Shown here piece after piece: positions 21,883-32,299 of a stretch of DNA of 64,000 nt. Below the pieces are notes generated by a model. The model saw only the letters and a list, made by a program, of their open reading frames with translations, had not been told where the DNA came from and did not search any database. Numbering within the stretch: position 1 is the stretch's first letter; every line of letters begins with the position of its first letter. Origin of the DNA: Holothuria scabra (taxonomy: Eukaryota; Echinodermata; Holothuroidea; Aspidochirotida; Holothuriidae); the NCBI GenBank assembly GCA_037179385.1, contig CM074187.1:44922879-44986878 (forward strand), written 5' to 3'. The position numbers and the translations under genes were made by a program.

Positions 21883-22187
21883 TTAAAGGGCCAAACCTCT
21901 CACCCCAAACTACAATTTTGGAACCCGGGTACCTAAATTCTCGATTGGCTCAGCTCTTTGATTGACAGCTAATTCAAACAATGCAGAGTGCCAAAGCTTA
22001 TATTACACAGCAGGAACGGTACTGAGGGTGTTTTGATAATATAAATTGAGTATTTCTATACTCACCCTGAAGCAATAAACGGAGATTGTGTCTTGATGAG
22101 GATGAATTTCAGACAATTGTGGGAGGGGCTTCAGTAAGAAGGTTAGGAGAATTGGTACTGTTTGGGGTGAGAGAAATGGGCCTTTAA
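21883..22187 (+). mobile_element. TTAA-flanked MITE, copy 3 (305 bp)
   Basis: TTAA at 21883-21886 and 22184-22187. The ends AAGGGCCAAACCTCTCACCC and GGGTGAGAGAAATGGGCCTT are inverted repeats. Same length and interior as copy 2. Confidence 0.85.
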
Positions 22188-23148
22188 CGCTTCTTGAGGC
22201 GGACTAACTAACCAAAAAAATTGAGGGAAATAAGGAAAAACAACTGTTCATTTACTTTCAACATCAGCAAAGTTTTTTAACCGGCAAATTTGGAAAATGA
22301 ATTTTGGATTCCAGGATATTTATTTTGCACAAATCAGGAAATAATGGGTTGAAATATCGCACTTCAGCCCTCTTCCGCCGCTCTGATATGCAAAATGTTG
22401 AATAGTGTATAGTTTACTGCATGTATAATGTTAGCCTGCGTAGCGCCTCTGTGGCGACCTTCCTTTTGGGCGGCGGCGTTCGCATCCGTTAAGCTGGACG
22501 AAAAAAGTTTGTCCGCTCCGCGAACTAGGATAGTTATAAGTGTTATGTTTACAAAGTTAGTCACTACTCAAAATACATAAATTTAAACTTGTGCTTTGAA
22601 AGTTATGGCGAGGTCGAACATCTTGTGTTCCTGTTCCTTGTTAGTTGTTAGCTGCATACAAATACAAGACTGCATGACACAGGAATTCAGTGCGTATCAT
22701 CAGGATCCGCAACAAATCTAACGTTAGTTTTCCAGTTTGATTTATGCACAATCGTGGATGGGGTGCCAGTGTTCAGAAGTTTTCTGTAGCCTACATAGCC
22801 TAGCCTAAGTAAGTTACACCTGTTTGGTGAGACAATTCGTGAACTTGAGAAGACAGTGTGTGATTGTGATAGTGATACAGATACTGCCTAAGGTTAGGCC
22901 TAGCCTACATTATGTAGGTTCCGCCAGAAATGTCACAAATAATAGGGGGAACTTATTACTCTTCAAGTCAAAAGTAATGTTGTGCTAAGCCAAAGTTTCG
23001 AGTGGGTTCAGGGGGACCAAATCTTCCTTGGAGCTAGGCTAGGCCTAGCTAGCTAGCCTAGGCCCTGTGTAAAGTGCAATTTGAAGGGGTTTAAAATTTA
23101 AGGGTCATTTATTTTGGGCTAATATTAGCCCAGGCTAGGCCTAGCTAT
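22188..23148 (+). other. Intergenic, rich in CTAG/GGCC palindromic words
   Basis: 'ggctaggcctagctagctag' and neighbours near 23035-23065 and 22880-22920 form short palindromes. The remaining sequence has no supported gene. Confidence 0.35.
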
Positions 23149-23156
23149 AAGGTTCC

Positions 23157-23792
23157 GGCTCTAATTTAGAATCCGTGCCCGGAACTGCTTCATAGCTGTA
23201 CGGTTAGGGGTTAGGTATGCATAGTAATAAGGTTAGGGTTACGTACGCATAGTATAAGGGTTTCGTACGCATAGGTATAGCGTTAGGGTGGGCCATATGC
23301 AGGTGTACGCATGCATAGGAACTGTATACGTAGGGGTATATAAACATATACGTATACGTACCTCATACTGTACATATATATACACTCTCAAGTACATACA
23401 GTTAGCTTTAGGTATACGTAAATACGTATACCTACAGCTATATGTAATAGATAGTATTATTAGACAGTACTTATATTATTTTTAACCCATCCACTGGCAA
23501 CGGCGCTCGTAGCACAGTAGGCAAGAGCGCTGGTGTTCATGCTAGAATCGCTATACCGCTAGGGTCGAGGGTTCGGGTCCCGGTACTAACAATGCTTTTC
23601 TTTCTTCCACAGCACTAACCATTCACTTCTTTCCACAGCACACACTTATAGCGCTGTTCCTCGAGTGAGGAAAAAAAGAAAAGGGTTTTTTACTTAAAAA
23701 AAAAAAACTTTAAAGTTTCAGCACCCTCTTTTGGAAGTTGTGAAGTGAGTAAAATTATGTCTACTTCCGGGCACGGATTCTAAATTAGCACC
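23157..23792 (+). mobile_element. TIR element (636 bp) with 8-bp TSD and tRNA-like promoter
   Basis: The inverted ends are 28 bp long with two mismatches. The core CTAATTTAGAATCCGTGCCC (23161-23180) and four further bases pair perfectly with 23765-23788. AAGGTTCC is duplicated exactly at 23149-23156 and 23793-23800. An 8-bp duplication fits hAT- or P-like transposition. The interior holds tandem 'gtacgcatag' words (23210-23345), a tRNA-like pol III promoter and an A-rich tract (23694-23707). No transposase is encoded. Confidence 0.85.
23501..23591 (+). tRNA. tRNA-like / SINE head with A and B boxes (probably not a functional tRNA)
   Basis: A-box-like TAGCACAGTAGG (23510-23521) and B-box-like GGTTCGGGTCC (23570-23580) have tRNA-like spacing. 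The T stem pairs only three bases (GGG/CCC) and I find no clean acceptor stem or anticodon loop. A tRNA-derived segment captured by the TIR element is the likeliest reading. Confidence 0.35.
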
Positions 23793-24147
23793 AAGGTTCC
23801 TCCTTTAAAATGAGAACCCAAGATACTATTATTAGAACACCCAGCTGCCTTCCAGAAGGTCTGTTTTTCAAGTGGAGCCGGAGTCGCTGTCAAGCATATT
23901 CAAAGTTTTACTAGCTAGCCTAAGTAATACTATAAATAGTTAGAAGGCTCAAGCCAACTTCCTCTGCCACTCCGACTCCACTTCAAACATATGTTTTCAA
24001 GTTGACAGTTCCAGAAGATCTGTTTTATCAGTGGAGTCGAATTCTCATTTCTCAGTCCCAAGGGGCATTCCATATAAAGCCTACGCCGGAGCTAAGCCTA
24101 GGTGTGCCAAGGTTTTTGTGATTGTATGCAGGAATTTTCTGTACTGT

Positions 24148-24285
24148 CAGGGTTCCCAACTTTACCTGAAAACCTGGAAAAGTCATGGAATTTAAAAAGA
24201 TGCTCTAAATCCTGGAAAAGTCATGGAATTTGAGGCAAAATGCTTCAAATCCTGGAAAAGTCATGGAATTTGGATAGCCAAAGAC
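24148..24285 (+). repeat. Left end of a transposon: GTCAGGGTTCCCA with triplicated 'ctggaaaagtcatggaattt'
   Basis: The word 'cctggaaaagtcatggaatt' occurs three times at roughly 40-bp spacing after GTCAGGGTTCCCA. The inverse end TGGGAACCCTGAC with 'tcatggaaaaatcatggaa' is at 29770-29823, so the two may bound one 5.7-kb unit. ACTGT sits outside both ends. Confidence 0.55.
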
Positions 24286-24950
24286 AAACACTGAAGAATT
24301 GATTGGCTATCATGACAAAATCTAGCCAGATGCGGGCTCCATGTAGGACCTGCACAGTTGACTAGGTGAAGGGTAAATAATGCTGTCATGTCCTAGTAAC
24401 CACTCTTCTCATTGACTCACTACACTGAGCAGGGTTTTCCCTGGGCCTGGCCCGCGACGTTCAGGCTTCAAAGTCAATATATCATTGATATATAAACTGC
24501 AGTAATAGAATTTGTGCTCAGTCCCTGGGTAGCCTAGAGCTGTTTCAATCTAGTATGGATTTCATCTTTCCTCTCTGATAAATCAACTACAGTTTGGCTT
24601 TTTTTCTGCTTGTTTCTCATGGTAATACGTACTTTTCAAGGAACCCTCAGGACTTTTACAGGACATCAGAGCTTACAGTATGGGATTTCTCCACAGTATG
24701 GTTTTCCTGCATATTTACTGGAGAGAAAGAGCCAAAACTATATGAAGTGCAACTGAACAACAACTCCAAACATATGGAAGGCCTAATTCTCTCACCCCAG
24801 ACAGTTCTAATTTTCCCAACCTACTTACTGAACCCCCCTACCCCCCACCCCATGTCTGTCTGAAACTGATATCGCAACTGATTTCTACACTCTCATACAT
24901 ACAGTAGGGCTACATGTTGTTGACACATTTAACAGTTTAACAGTTAGTCA

Positions 24951-25965
24951 AGGCTCAATCCTCTCACCCCAAACTACAACTTTTACATAAGTCCACACTC
25001 CACAGACATACCCAATTAATGTAGCACAGCTATTTGATTTAGTGGCATCCCCAGATGTTTTGTTCTAGACATCACAGGGGGCATACAGTACAATGATTTT
25101 CCTGGGGAGGGGGTGAGGGGCACTGCTAGACACCACTTATAATGTTGGAGGCACCACCAAGTATGAATTCCAAGGCTGTTTTGGTTGTGGTCCAGGAGGC
25201 CAATTTACAATGTAGGGCCCCTGGTGGGTCAGTTAGTTCGACAGGATTTAACAACACGTGTTAAATGGTGTAACTAAGAAAAAAGTTACAACATTGAAAT
25301 AAAATTACCTAAAAATAGGAAATCTTCGGTCATTTTCCTCAAGAATGGTTTGCAAATAATGGCTTACATAAATAAGACTATTGGTGAAACTACTACATAC
25401 CAAAAGCCAAACTTGCTGACATTTTGGGGAAGAGGAGCTGAAGTTTAAAGAAAGCAAATGATGGACAGTCATATGTGATTCTCTCTCGATCAAAGACGTA
25501 ATCCTGTCTGACAGGTTACCTGTGCTGAGCACCACCTTCAGTTGATGTTGACTGGATTACACAGAAAATTTTGAAAAACTCAATTCCTTAGAAAGTCCAA
25601 AAATGGCATTTCCCAGAAAGTTAATTGAATTGCCAAAATTTTCCAAATATTATTTGGGGTGGGAGCGCAAGGCTTTAAAGGGGGACACATGCCCCTTGCA
25701 CCACTTTCCCTTGACAAAGCCACTGCTTTGATTGACAGCAAATTCAAGAATGTAGATTACTTCAGCTTAACTTAATTGAATTACACAGCATCTAAATGTT
25801 TCGATAACGTATCATGGTCAGTTATTTGCCCATCCTGAAGCAGTAAACTGAGATTGTGTGTGGATGGGAATAAGTTTTACAGTAGGTACTCCTAGGAGGA
25901 GGTTTAGAGTAAGTACAGTGGGCTAGGAGAACTGGAACTGTTTAGTGTAAGAGGATAAGGCATTC
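24951..25965 (+). mobile_element. TTAA-type MITE, copy 4, split by a hAT-like element
   Basis: Left part 'caatcctctcaccccaaact' (24957-) and right part 'ttgattgacagcaaattcaa', 'cctgaagcagtaaactgaga', 'actgtttagtgtaagaggat' (25728-25965) match copies 1-3. The TTAA ends are eroded. The insertion 25040-25725 separates the halves. Confidence 0.7.
25040..25725 (+). mobile_element. hAT-like element (686 bp) nested in MITE copy 4
   Basis: Ends TAGTGGC...GCCACTG. The target word CTTTGATT is at 25726-25733, with a one-mismatch copy (atttgatt) at 25032-25039. Intact MITE copies show a single CTTTGATT there, confirming the insertion. G-rich stretch near the left end; no transposase ORF. Confidence 0.75.
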
Positions 25966-26074
25966 ATAACAAAAAGAATTGGGGAGGAAACCTCTCAGAT
26001 CTTTTTTCATTTGCCTCTTAAATAATTTAGCTCAAAGAGTGAAAGTATGTGACTTGAAGCAAGTATAAAGTTCC

Positions 26075-26175
26075 GGCCAGGCACTATTAAATGGATCCGG
26101 CCGGAATCGGAACTTAGCAAAATCTGGGTTCCGGCCGGATAGTTCCGGCTGGATCCGAGTTCGGGTGCAGCCCTA
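26075..26175 (+). repeat. CCGG-rich palindromic repeat, copy 3
   Basis: 'ggatccggccggaatcggaa', 'gggttccggccggatagttc', then 'cgggtgcagcccta'. The gggtgcagcccta word resembles a hAT terminus, but no mate was found. Confidence 0.45.
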
Positions 26176-26505
26176 AAACCCAGGGAAAACCCTGAGATGA
26201 CAGCACAAAGCTTTCTTATATAGTCACACAATATCTTCATGGAGAAGAAGCTTCAGGCACCTTATCTTTAATTTCAGCGCCCAGTGCAAGATTGATGAAG
26301 TAGAAATACCCTGAAAAAGTCCTCAAAATCGGGGTTTTGGGGTATCAGGGAAGTAATCGTGCTGGGTGGCTTTTTAGTGTGTTTAGGTGGTTGTGGTACA
26401 TGAACTAAAGCATCTCAGCACTGAAAAGCAAAAGAGGAGTGGGGCCCTTTGCCTCCAGATCTGTTTCACCTATTACATCATGAGATGTTGCCTAAGCTGA
26501 CATTA

Positions 26506-28290
26506 CTGATTCCTTGCCGTAGGCAGGCAAGGAATCTATGCAATGGTGATGTCGTGTGTGTGTGTGTGTGTGTGGGTTTGTCTTTGTGTAAAACAGAGGA
26601 CCTAAACAATAGACTTCCAGGTCCTCGGTAGTAAATTCAATAGATTTCTCAAGTCCTCGGTTGTCTAACAATAGACAGTCTATTGTGAAGGTTAGGGTTA
26701 AGTAAGCAGACACAATGGAGATAACAATGAAGTCCTCAGTTGTGTGTAAAAACACGACTGTATGAATGTATGTGTGTGTGTGTGTTTGTGACACTTGCTT
26801 GTAAACACGATATCTTAAGATAGGAATGTCCGACACTTTTCATATTTGGGATATAGATTTATCATGTTGAGAGGAAGAACCCTATTGTTTTTGGTAGAGG
26901 TCAAAGGTCATTTGAGGTCACCAGCGGTAAAATTGTGACAATTTCAAAAATAGCTTGTAAATACGATATCTTCAGATAGGAGTGATCGACACTTTTCATA
27001 CTTGGTATATAGATTTGTCATGTTGGGAAGAAGAACCCTATTGTTTTTGGTAGAGGTCAAAGGTCATTTGAGGTCACCAGCGGTAAAATTTCGGAAACGC
27101 CAAAAAATGGCTTGTAAACACGATATCTTCAGATAGGATTGCCCGACAATTTTCATACTTGGTATATAGATTTGTCATGTTGAGAGGAAGAACCTTATTG
27201 TTTTTGGTAGAGGTCAAAGGTCATTTGAGGTCACCAGCGGTTAAATTGCGAAAACACTGAAAATGGCTTGGAAACATGATATCTTCAGTTAGGAGAGACC
27301 AACACTTTTCATATTTGGTATATAGATTTTTCATGTTGAGAGAGAGAAGCCTATTGTTTTTGGTAGAGGTCAAAGGTCATTTGAGGTCAATAGCAGTAAA
27401 ATTGCGAAAACTTCGAAAATGGCTTGTAAACACGATATCTTCAGATAGGAGTGACCGACACTTTTCATACTTGGTATATAGATTCGTCATGTTGAGAAGA
27501 AGAACCCTTTTGTTTTTGGTAGAGGTCAAGGATCATTTGAGGTCACCAGCGGTAAAATTGCGAAAACACAGAAAATGGCTTGTAAACACGATATCTTCAA
27601 AAAGGAGTGACAGATACTCTTCATATTTGGTATATATAGATTTGTCATGTCGAGAGAAGTCTAGTGCTTTTGGAAGAATTCAAAGTTCATTTGAGGTCAC
27701 CAGCGGTAAAATTGGGAAAATCCCGAAAATGGCTTTTAAACATGATTTCTTCAGATAGGAGTGACCGACACTTCTCATGCTTGGTATATAGGTTTGTCAT
27801 GTTGAGAGGAAGAAGTCTGTTGTTTTTGGCTGAGGTCAGAGGTCATTTGAGGTCATCAGCGGTAAAAATGTGAAAACACCGAAAGTGGCTTGTAAACATG
27901 ATATCTTCAGATAGGATTGCCCGACAATTTTCATACTTGGTGTATAGATTTTTCATGTTGAGAGAAAGAAGCCTATTGCTTTTGGTAGAGGTCAAAGGTC
28001 ATTTGAGGTCACCAGTGGTAAAATTGCCAAAACTTCGAAAATGGCTTTTAAACATGATATCATCAGTTAGGAGTGACCCACACTTCTCATACTTAGTATA
28101 TATGTTTGTCATGGTGAGAGAAAGAAGCCTATTGTTTTTGGTAGAGGTCAAAGGTCATTTGAGGTCACCAGGGGTAAAATTGTGAAAATTCTGTGCCTAA
28201 AATGTAAAGAAAAATCTATCAAGCACTGTCAATTTGAAAGCAGGTAAGGTATTTGATGGCAAGGAATCACTAAGCCTTTTGGCTTTCTGG
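26506..28290 (+). mobile_element. Helentron/DINE-like element B1 with nine ~156-bp AGGTCA monomers
   Basis: 5' hairpin GATTCCTTGCC...GGCAAGGAATC (26508-26536), (TG)n tracts (26553-26574 and 26769-26785), then nine monomers starting near 26898 at 155-157 bp spacing. The 3' end repeats GGCAAGGAATC and folds as AAGCCttttGGCTT followed by CTGG (28287-28290). A twin lies at 62636-63584. Because 156 is divisible by three, the array has a long artificial open frame with a repeating 52-residue pattern. Most monomers carry AGGTCAAAGGTCA plus TTTG-AGGTCA. Confidence 0.72.
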
Positions 28291-28749
28291 TTGCATGAAA
28301 GGAAAATCGTGAAGCGCACCCCAAATAAAGATTTCAAACATAGCACTAAAATGATTGTCCTGCAAATTCTTTTGTAGCCTATATTTTTGATCAAGTTCTA
28401 TTTAAGATGAAGATGACATCAGGACACCACAAGGTATGGTTTACAAATTATCTGTCTCCCTGCAGAATGTGTAGCATAATGTATCAGTACCATGTTGATG
28501 AATGGACTATGAATAAAAGGAGTTCTTGTAAAATCAGAATCATTGTCACACTTATTAGACTTTGACCATGTTGACCGTTACTTACTAAAATGGCATGACT
28601 TTGAATGGTGTTGGACATTCCCAGCAGAATGTTCCCATTTGCAGATGTATCAACTGGTATTTATGTACCTTTATGTGAGCAATATAGCACTGCATTTCTT
28701 TTCGACTGTAAGGGAAATATTGGGTTTGTCTCACAAGGAAATTTAATCC
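28291..28749 (+). other. Intergenic, no gene seen
   Basis: Unique AT-rich sequence between element B1 and a family C MITE. The ORFs at 28543-28808 lack support. Confidence 0.35.
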
Positions 28750-29107
28750 TTTTAAAGTGGCTCATGAGTTGGTTCATGGGATTCAACAAATTTTTCCAAA
28801 CCTGTTAAGTTTCTTTTACAAACCAATGAGAAGTGGTCAACCTTAGAGAATCCCCATATACAAATAAATGTTTTATGAGTAAGAACTTAAAACAGTTCAA
28901 TTTGGTTTTCAACAATTTGTGACCAGACACTTTTTCAAATTTTGCACAAAACCGTTACAAGTCAGGACATCACAAAATTCAAAATTTAAACTTTTTCTGT
29001 AACTATTGGATGTGAAATTTGACTAATTATGCTAATTATAAGCATTGTCATGTGGTAGTATCCTTCAACACTCTCATTAAGTTATCGATATCAACTCAAT
29101 GAGCCCC
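28750..29107 (+). mobile_element. MITE family C, intact copy (~358 bp)
   Basis: The ends 'tttaaagtggctcatgagtt' and 'atcaactcaatgagccccaa' are inverted relatives. The interior ('gcacaaaaccgttacaagtc', 'tataagcattgtcatgtggt') is shared with 1-150, 14040-14722 and 44066-44436. It has an uninterrupted TTAA at 28887-28890. Confidence 0.7.
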
Positions 29108-29769
29108 AAAATTTATTGGCCAAGAGCTGTAAATAATTAAAAATAAGGCAGTATGGTAGCTTCCATTTCACAAAATAAGTTGCCTTCAGGTACAAATTCA
29201 GTTGCTTGTTGCTGAAGAATACCTTGTTCAGCCAAACTTTCAACATTTCAAAAGGTGCAACTTCCATAACATGTCTTGTGCACAATAGTTTGAGGAGATG
29301 AAGCTATTGTTGGGGTTTATTCTTGAGACCAAATGATTTGATAATGACTATAGCTGTTTTCTTTTAATGCTATGTGGGAGCATTTTAATGCAGTATTTCC
29401 CTTTGAGGTTCAGCATGAATAAACAGCCAAAGGAGTGTTAATGTTAAGTTCACACAGGCATACATGAATGTTCACAAAAGCCTGACATACATCCCCAGTG
29501 ATGTCATGCACTGAAGCATGGGGATTTCTGCCTGGTTGGATTTGTGATACTTCTGTAAGTGGAGAAGTGGATGGCTCGAAGGGGGTTGAAAAGGAGGCCA
29601 TTTTATGTCTTTGTGGTACTTTTACTTTTCACAAGTGTAGACACTCCTGTAAACTGTAAAAAGTACAGCTTTCAGTTAATCTAGTTCAGTACTGTATTAC
29701 GGTTCTTTTGTCTGGACTGGTTAATAAGTAAATGTTTTCATCCTGGAATTGTGAAATTTTATCATGGAA
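29108..29769 (+). other. Intergenic, no gene seen
   Basis: AT-rich unique DNA. Small ORFs on the minus strand (29091-29285, 29410-29601) are unsupported. Confidence 0.35.
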
Positions 29770-29823
29770 AAATCATGGAAATGTCAGGGAATTTTATTTT
29801 CTTGGAATGCTGGGAACCCTGAC
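29770..29823 (+). repeat. Right transposon end TGGGAACCCTGAC
   Basis: Mate of the end at 24148. 'aaaatcatggaaatgtcagg' precedes TGGGAACCCTGAC. If they are one element it spans 5.7 kb and contains a MITE, a hAT-like element and minisatellite element B1 as later insertions. Confidence 0.45.
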
Positions 29824-30123
29824 TGTGCATATCCAATGCATGTAGCAATCCTTAGGTGTGTATACATACTGTTTGTACAGTATACATCAGGCCTTGAAAT
29901 TTTGAGGCGTGCGAGTGTGATTGCACAACATCACTCACCTCAAATCATTGTTAGGGGTGTGATTTTAGGCACACCTAAAAATATAGAATGTTAGCGCATA
30001 TAAATATTTGTAAGTTTATCAAAACAGCACACCTAATGTTCTCCTTAATTTCTTGAGAAGTGTGATTTGAAGCTCACCTGAAAATTTTAAAACTCAAGAC
30101 CTGTATACAAGACTGATGCATAC

Positions 30124-30602
30124 GGAGTCCGTTAGTTTCCGGACCTGTTAGTTTCCTCCCCTACAAAAAGTTAGTTTCCTCCCTTATGTAAATTATTATT
30201 CAAGTGAGCAAAATTTTGTTGTAAGTGTTAAAAGTGAAGAAAGGTACTAAATTTTTAATTGCAAAACAGACATAATATAGGAAGGAATTGTGAAGTTGTG
30301 ATTTGTGTGCTAGGCCTGTGCCTTGATTGACAAATTTAGGGCCTTTATAACTTGAAAAGGCCTTGGTCTAATGGTAGACAGGATAGGCCTCATGGTTGCA
30401 AATGCTAGACCTCTAAATGAAATTGTTTATTGACAAACTTTCTACAAAACATGAATGAAAAATGTCGAAGGAAGAATCTTGTTTCCGAAGAAATAATTAT
30501 CAAAGGTGTATCACATCATTCCTCAATTGAAAAAAGAGTAGGGGAGGAAATCAAGGTTTTATAGGGGAAGAAATTTATGGGTCCAGAAACTAATGGTGAC
30601 CA
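30124..30602 (+). mobile_element. TIR element (479 bp) with 8-bp direct repeat ATGCATAC
   Basis: About 40 bp at the left ('ttagtttccggacctgttag', 'tttcctcccctacaaaa') is the inverted relative of the right end ('ataggggaagaaatttatgg', 'gtccagaaactaatgg'). ATGCATAC lies at 30116-30123 and 30603-30610. Consistent with a hAT/P-type target duplication. No ORF. Confidence 0.7.
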
Positions 30603-30684
30603 ATGCATACCTGGACACCATACATTGGCAATGCATATACAGGTATATAGTATACATGTTTGAACTAAGTCAGTAGCAATTCCT

Positions 30685-31290
30685 TAGCATGCCCGACTAA
30701 TAAAATGTTCTCATCTTTAAGTCATCCTAACACTGCGTACCTGGGTACCCGACAGGTATGGCGATCAGGTACTCAGGTCCTACTTTTTAGTACCCGTGCA
30801 AACACTATTGTATACTTTACATTTACCTGTAACCTTCAGTTATCAACTCTAGTTACCCAAATGTACTTACCTAGGCTATGCCAAAGTCAACTTTTTGGAT
30901 TTTTGTTGGAAGTTTTTGGTACATGTCAAGTTCACCAGACGTAAAACTATGAAAATCTGGAAAATGGCTTGTAAACATGATCTCAAGTTTACAATAACTG
31001 ACACTTTTCATGTAGGTTATACTTTTGCCATAATGAGAGGAAAAGCTATTTTGTTTATGGTGGAGGTCAAAGACTCTTTTTGGTCACCAGCAGTAAACCA
31101 CAAAAAATGAAAAATTGACTTTAAACATTATATTTCCAGATAGCAATGACCAACACTTCATTAGTGTTTGCAAAGGTACCAAAAAATAGGAACTGGGTAC
31201 CCGATTGCCATACCTGTCAGGTACCCAGGTATCCAGTGTTATGGTGACTGAAAGATATTAACATTTTGTTAGGCATACTCCAAAAGACAT
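30685..31290. mobile_element. Foldback element with >120-bp inverted repeats around AGGTCA monomers
   Basis: The left arm (about 30690-30815, including 'cctgggtacccgacaggtat') pairs with the right arm (about 31165-31285, 'atacctgtcaggtacccagg') over more than 120 bases at high identity. The loop (30900-31140) contains two degenerate DINE-type monomers ('ggaggtcaaagactc', 'ggtcaccagcagtaaa'). Either an array was captured by a TIR element or a DINE inserted into its loop. Confidence 0.7.
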
Positions 31291-31769
31291 TCATGATAAT
31301 ACTATATTTACTTACTGTACAGCTGCATTGAAGAGATAATGATCACATTCACAAGTTCAAAAACACTTGATTTGTCACAGGGTTTCACCATCTTATTTTG
31401 TTTCAAATAAAAAATGACCAGTAAAAGAAAGGTAACAGAAAACAGTTAAAAATTAGAACATCCTAAGGCCTATATCAATTTGATATCAGATTTTGAGATG
31501 TTTTCCTACTTGAAAAGCAAGCATACTAAGAGCTCAAAGCTTCTCCTTTTAAAACAGCGATTCAAAAATATCACAGTCCTGTATTCTCTTACATGTCCCA
31601 AATTACCGAATATAAACAAATGACGTAATGCTTGTGAAATTTGCTCATGCTAATGTACAATATGCTATGTCATTATCACTAAAGGGCTCTGTACGTTCTG
31701 ACGTAGCAAGCCTCATGTTGACATCGAAGCATGCTAACATGGCTTTCATGTCAGATTACCAAAGGTCAA
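31291..31769 (+). other. Intergenic, no gene seen
   Basis: AT-rich DNA upstream of SSUH2-like copy 2. It may hold promoter or 5' UTR exons of that gene that I cannot identify. Confidence 0.3.
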
Positions 31770-32045
31770 AAAACATTTACTCAGAATTCTTAATATTGTC
31801 ACCTCAGGGTCACCAGAGGTTGAAAAGCACATTTTACCAACATCTTCATCTGGGGTCACAAGAGGTCAAAATGCAAAAATTCTTCAGAATTCCAAGATTG
31901 TCAACGTGGGCTTACAAGAGGTCATAAATGGCAAATTTTCCAAGAAATCCCAAGATTTTCATCTGAGGTGTCCACAGAGTCCAAGATTAGCATCTTTGGT
32001 CACCATAGATCAAATAACAAATTTTCTAAGAATTCCCATTCGTCC
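31770..32045 (+). repeat. Decayed ~60-75-bp tandem repeat with GGTCA half-sites upstream of SSUH2-like copy 2
   Basis: Four to five degenerate units of '(a)aattttccaagaattccca', 'agattttcatctgaggtcac' and 'aagaggtcaaa' end within about 40 bp of the splice acceptor of the first recognised exon. Half-sites occur as ggtcaccagaggttg, gggtcacaagaggtca and ggtcaccatagatca. Confidence 0.5.
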
Positions 32046-32082
32046 TCATTACTTGCCTTCTAATTTTCTCGTTTTATTCCAG

Positions 32083-32223
32083 CTCGATATTTTGTGATTA
32101 CATTAAACTGATTTGAGATGAGTAATCCATCAGCCCCACCAATGGAGATGAATGATGCCTCCCCTGGAATAGGCTTCACATCTGGACAACAGCATCCTAC
32201 AGGAGCACATGGACATAATCAAG
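32083..32223 (+). CDS. SSUH2: SSUH2-like protein (copy 2), first coding exon
   Basis: A pyrimidine-rich tract and cag acceptor (32082) open the exon, so a further 5' UTR exon probably exists upstream. ATG at 32118 starts 35 codons plus one base: MSNPSAPPMEMNDASPGIGF then TSGQQHPTGAHGHNQ. The donor is gtatga at 32224, phase 1. It joins in frame to the exon at 62394, which carries the PGYEG motif of SSUH2 N-termini. This N-terminal tail itself is low-complexity and not diagnostic. It could also splice in phase to the exon at 37561, but that exon has its own ATG and lies inside a mobile element. Pairing with 62394 is therefore preferred. Confidence 0.6.
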
Positions 32224-32299
32224 GTATGAAATGGGGAATATCAAACAAAGGAAATTATGAAGGTTTACTGTGAAAGAGATGGCAATTGACACTTAACCA

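Noticed and set aside
23501..23591. A functional tRNA gene
   Set aside because: Only three base pairs form in the T stem and no proper acceptor stem or anticodon arm is found.
26492..26836. 114-codon antisense ORF
   Set aside because: Crosses (TG)n tracts, giving Thr-His runs; no domain.
27276..27758. 160-codon ORF in the minisatellite array
   Set aside because: The frame is open because the monomer is 156 bp. The peptide simply repeats with the DNA and has no splice or start context.
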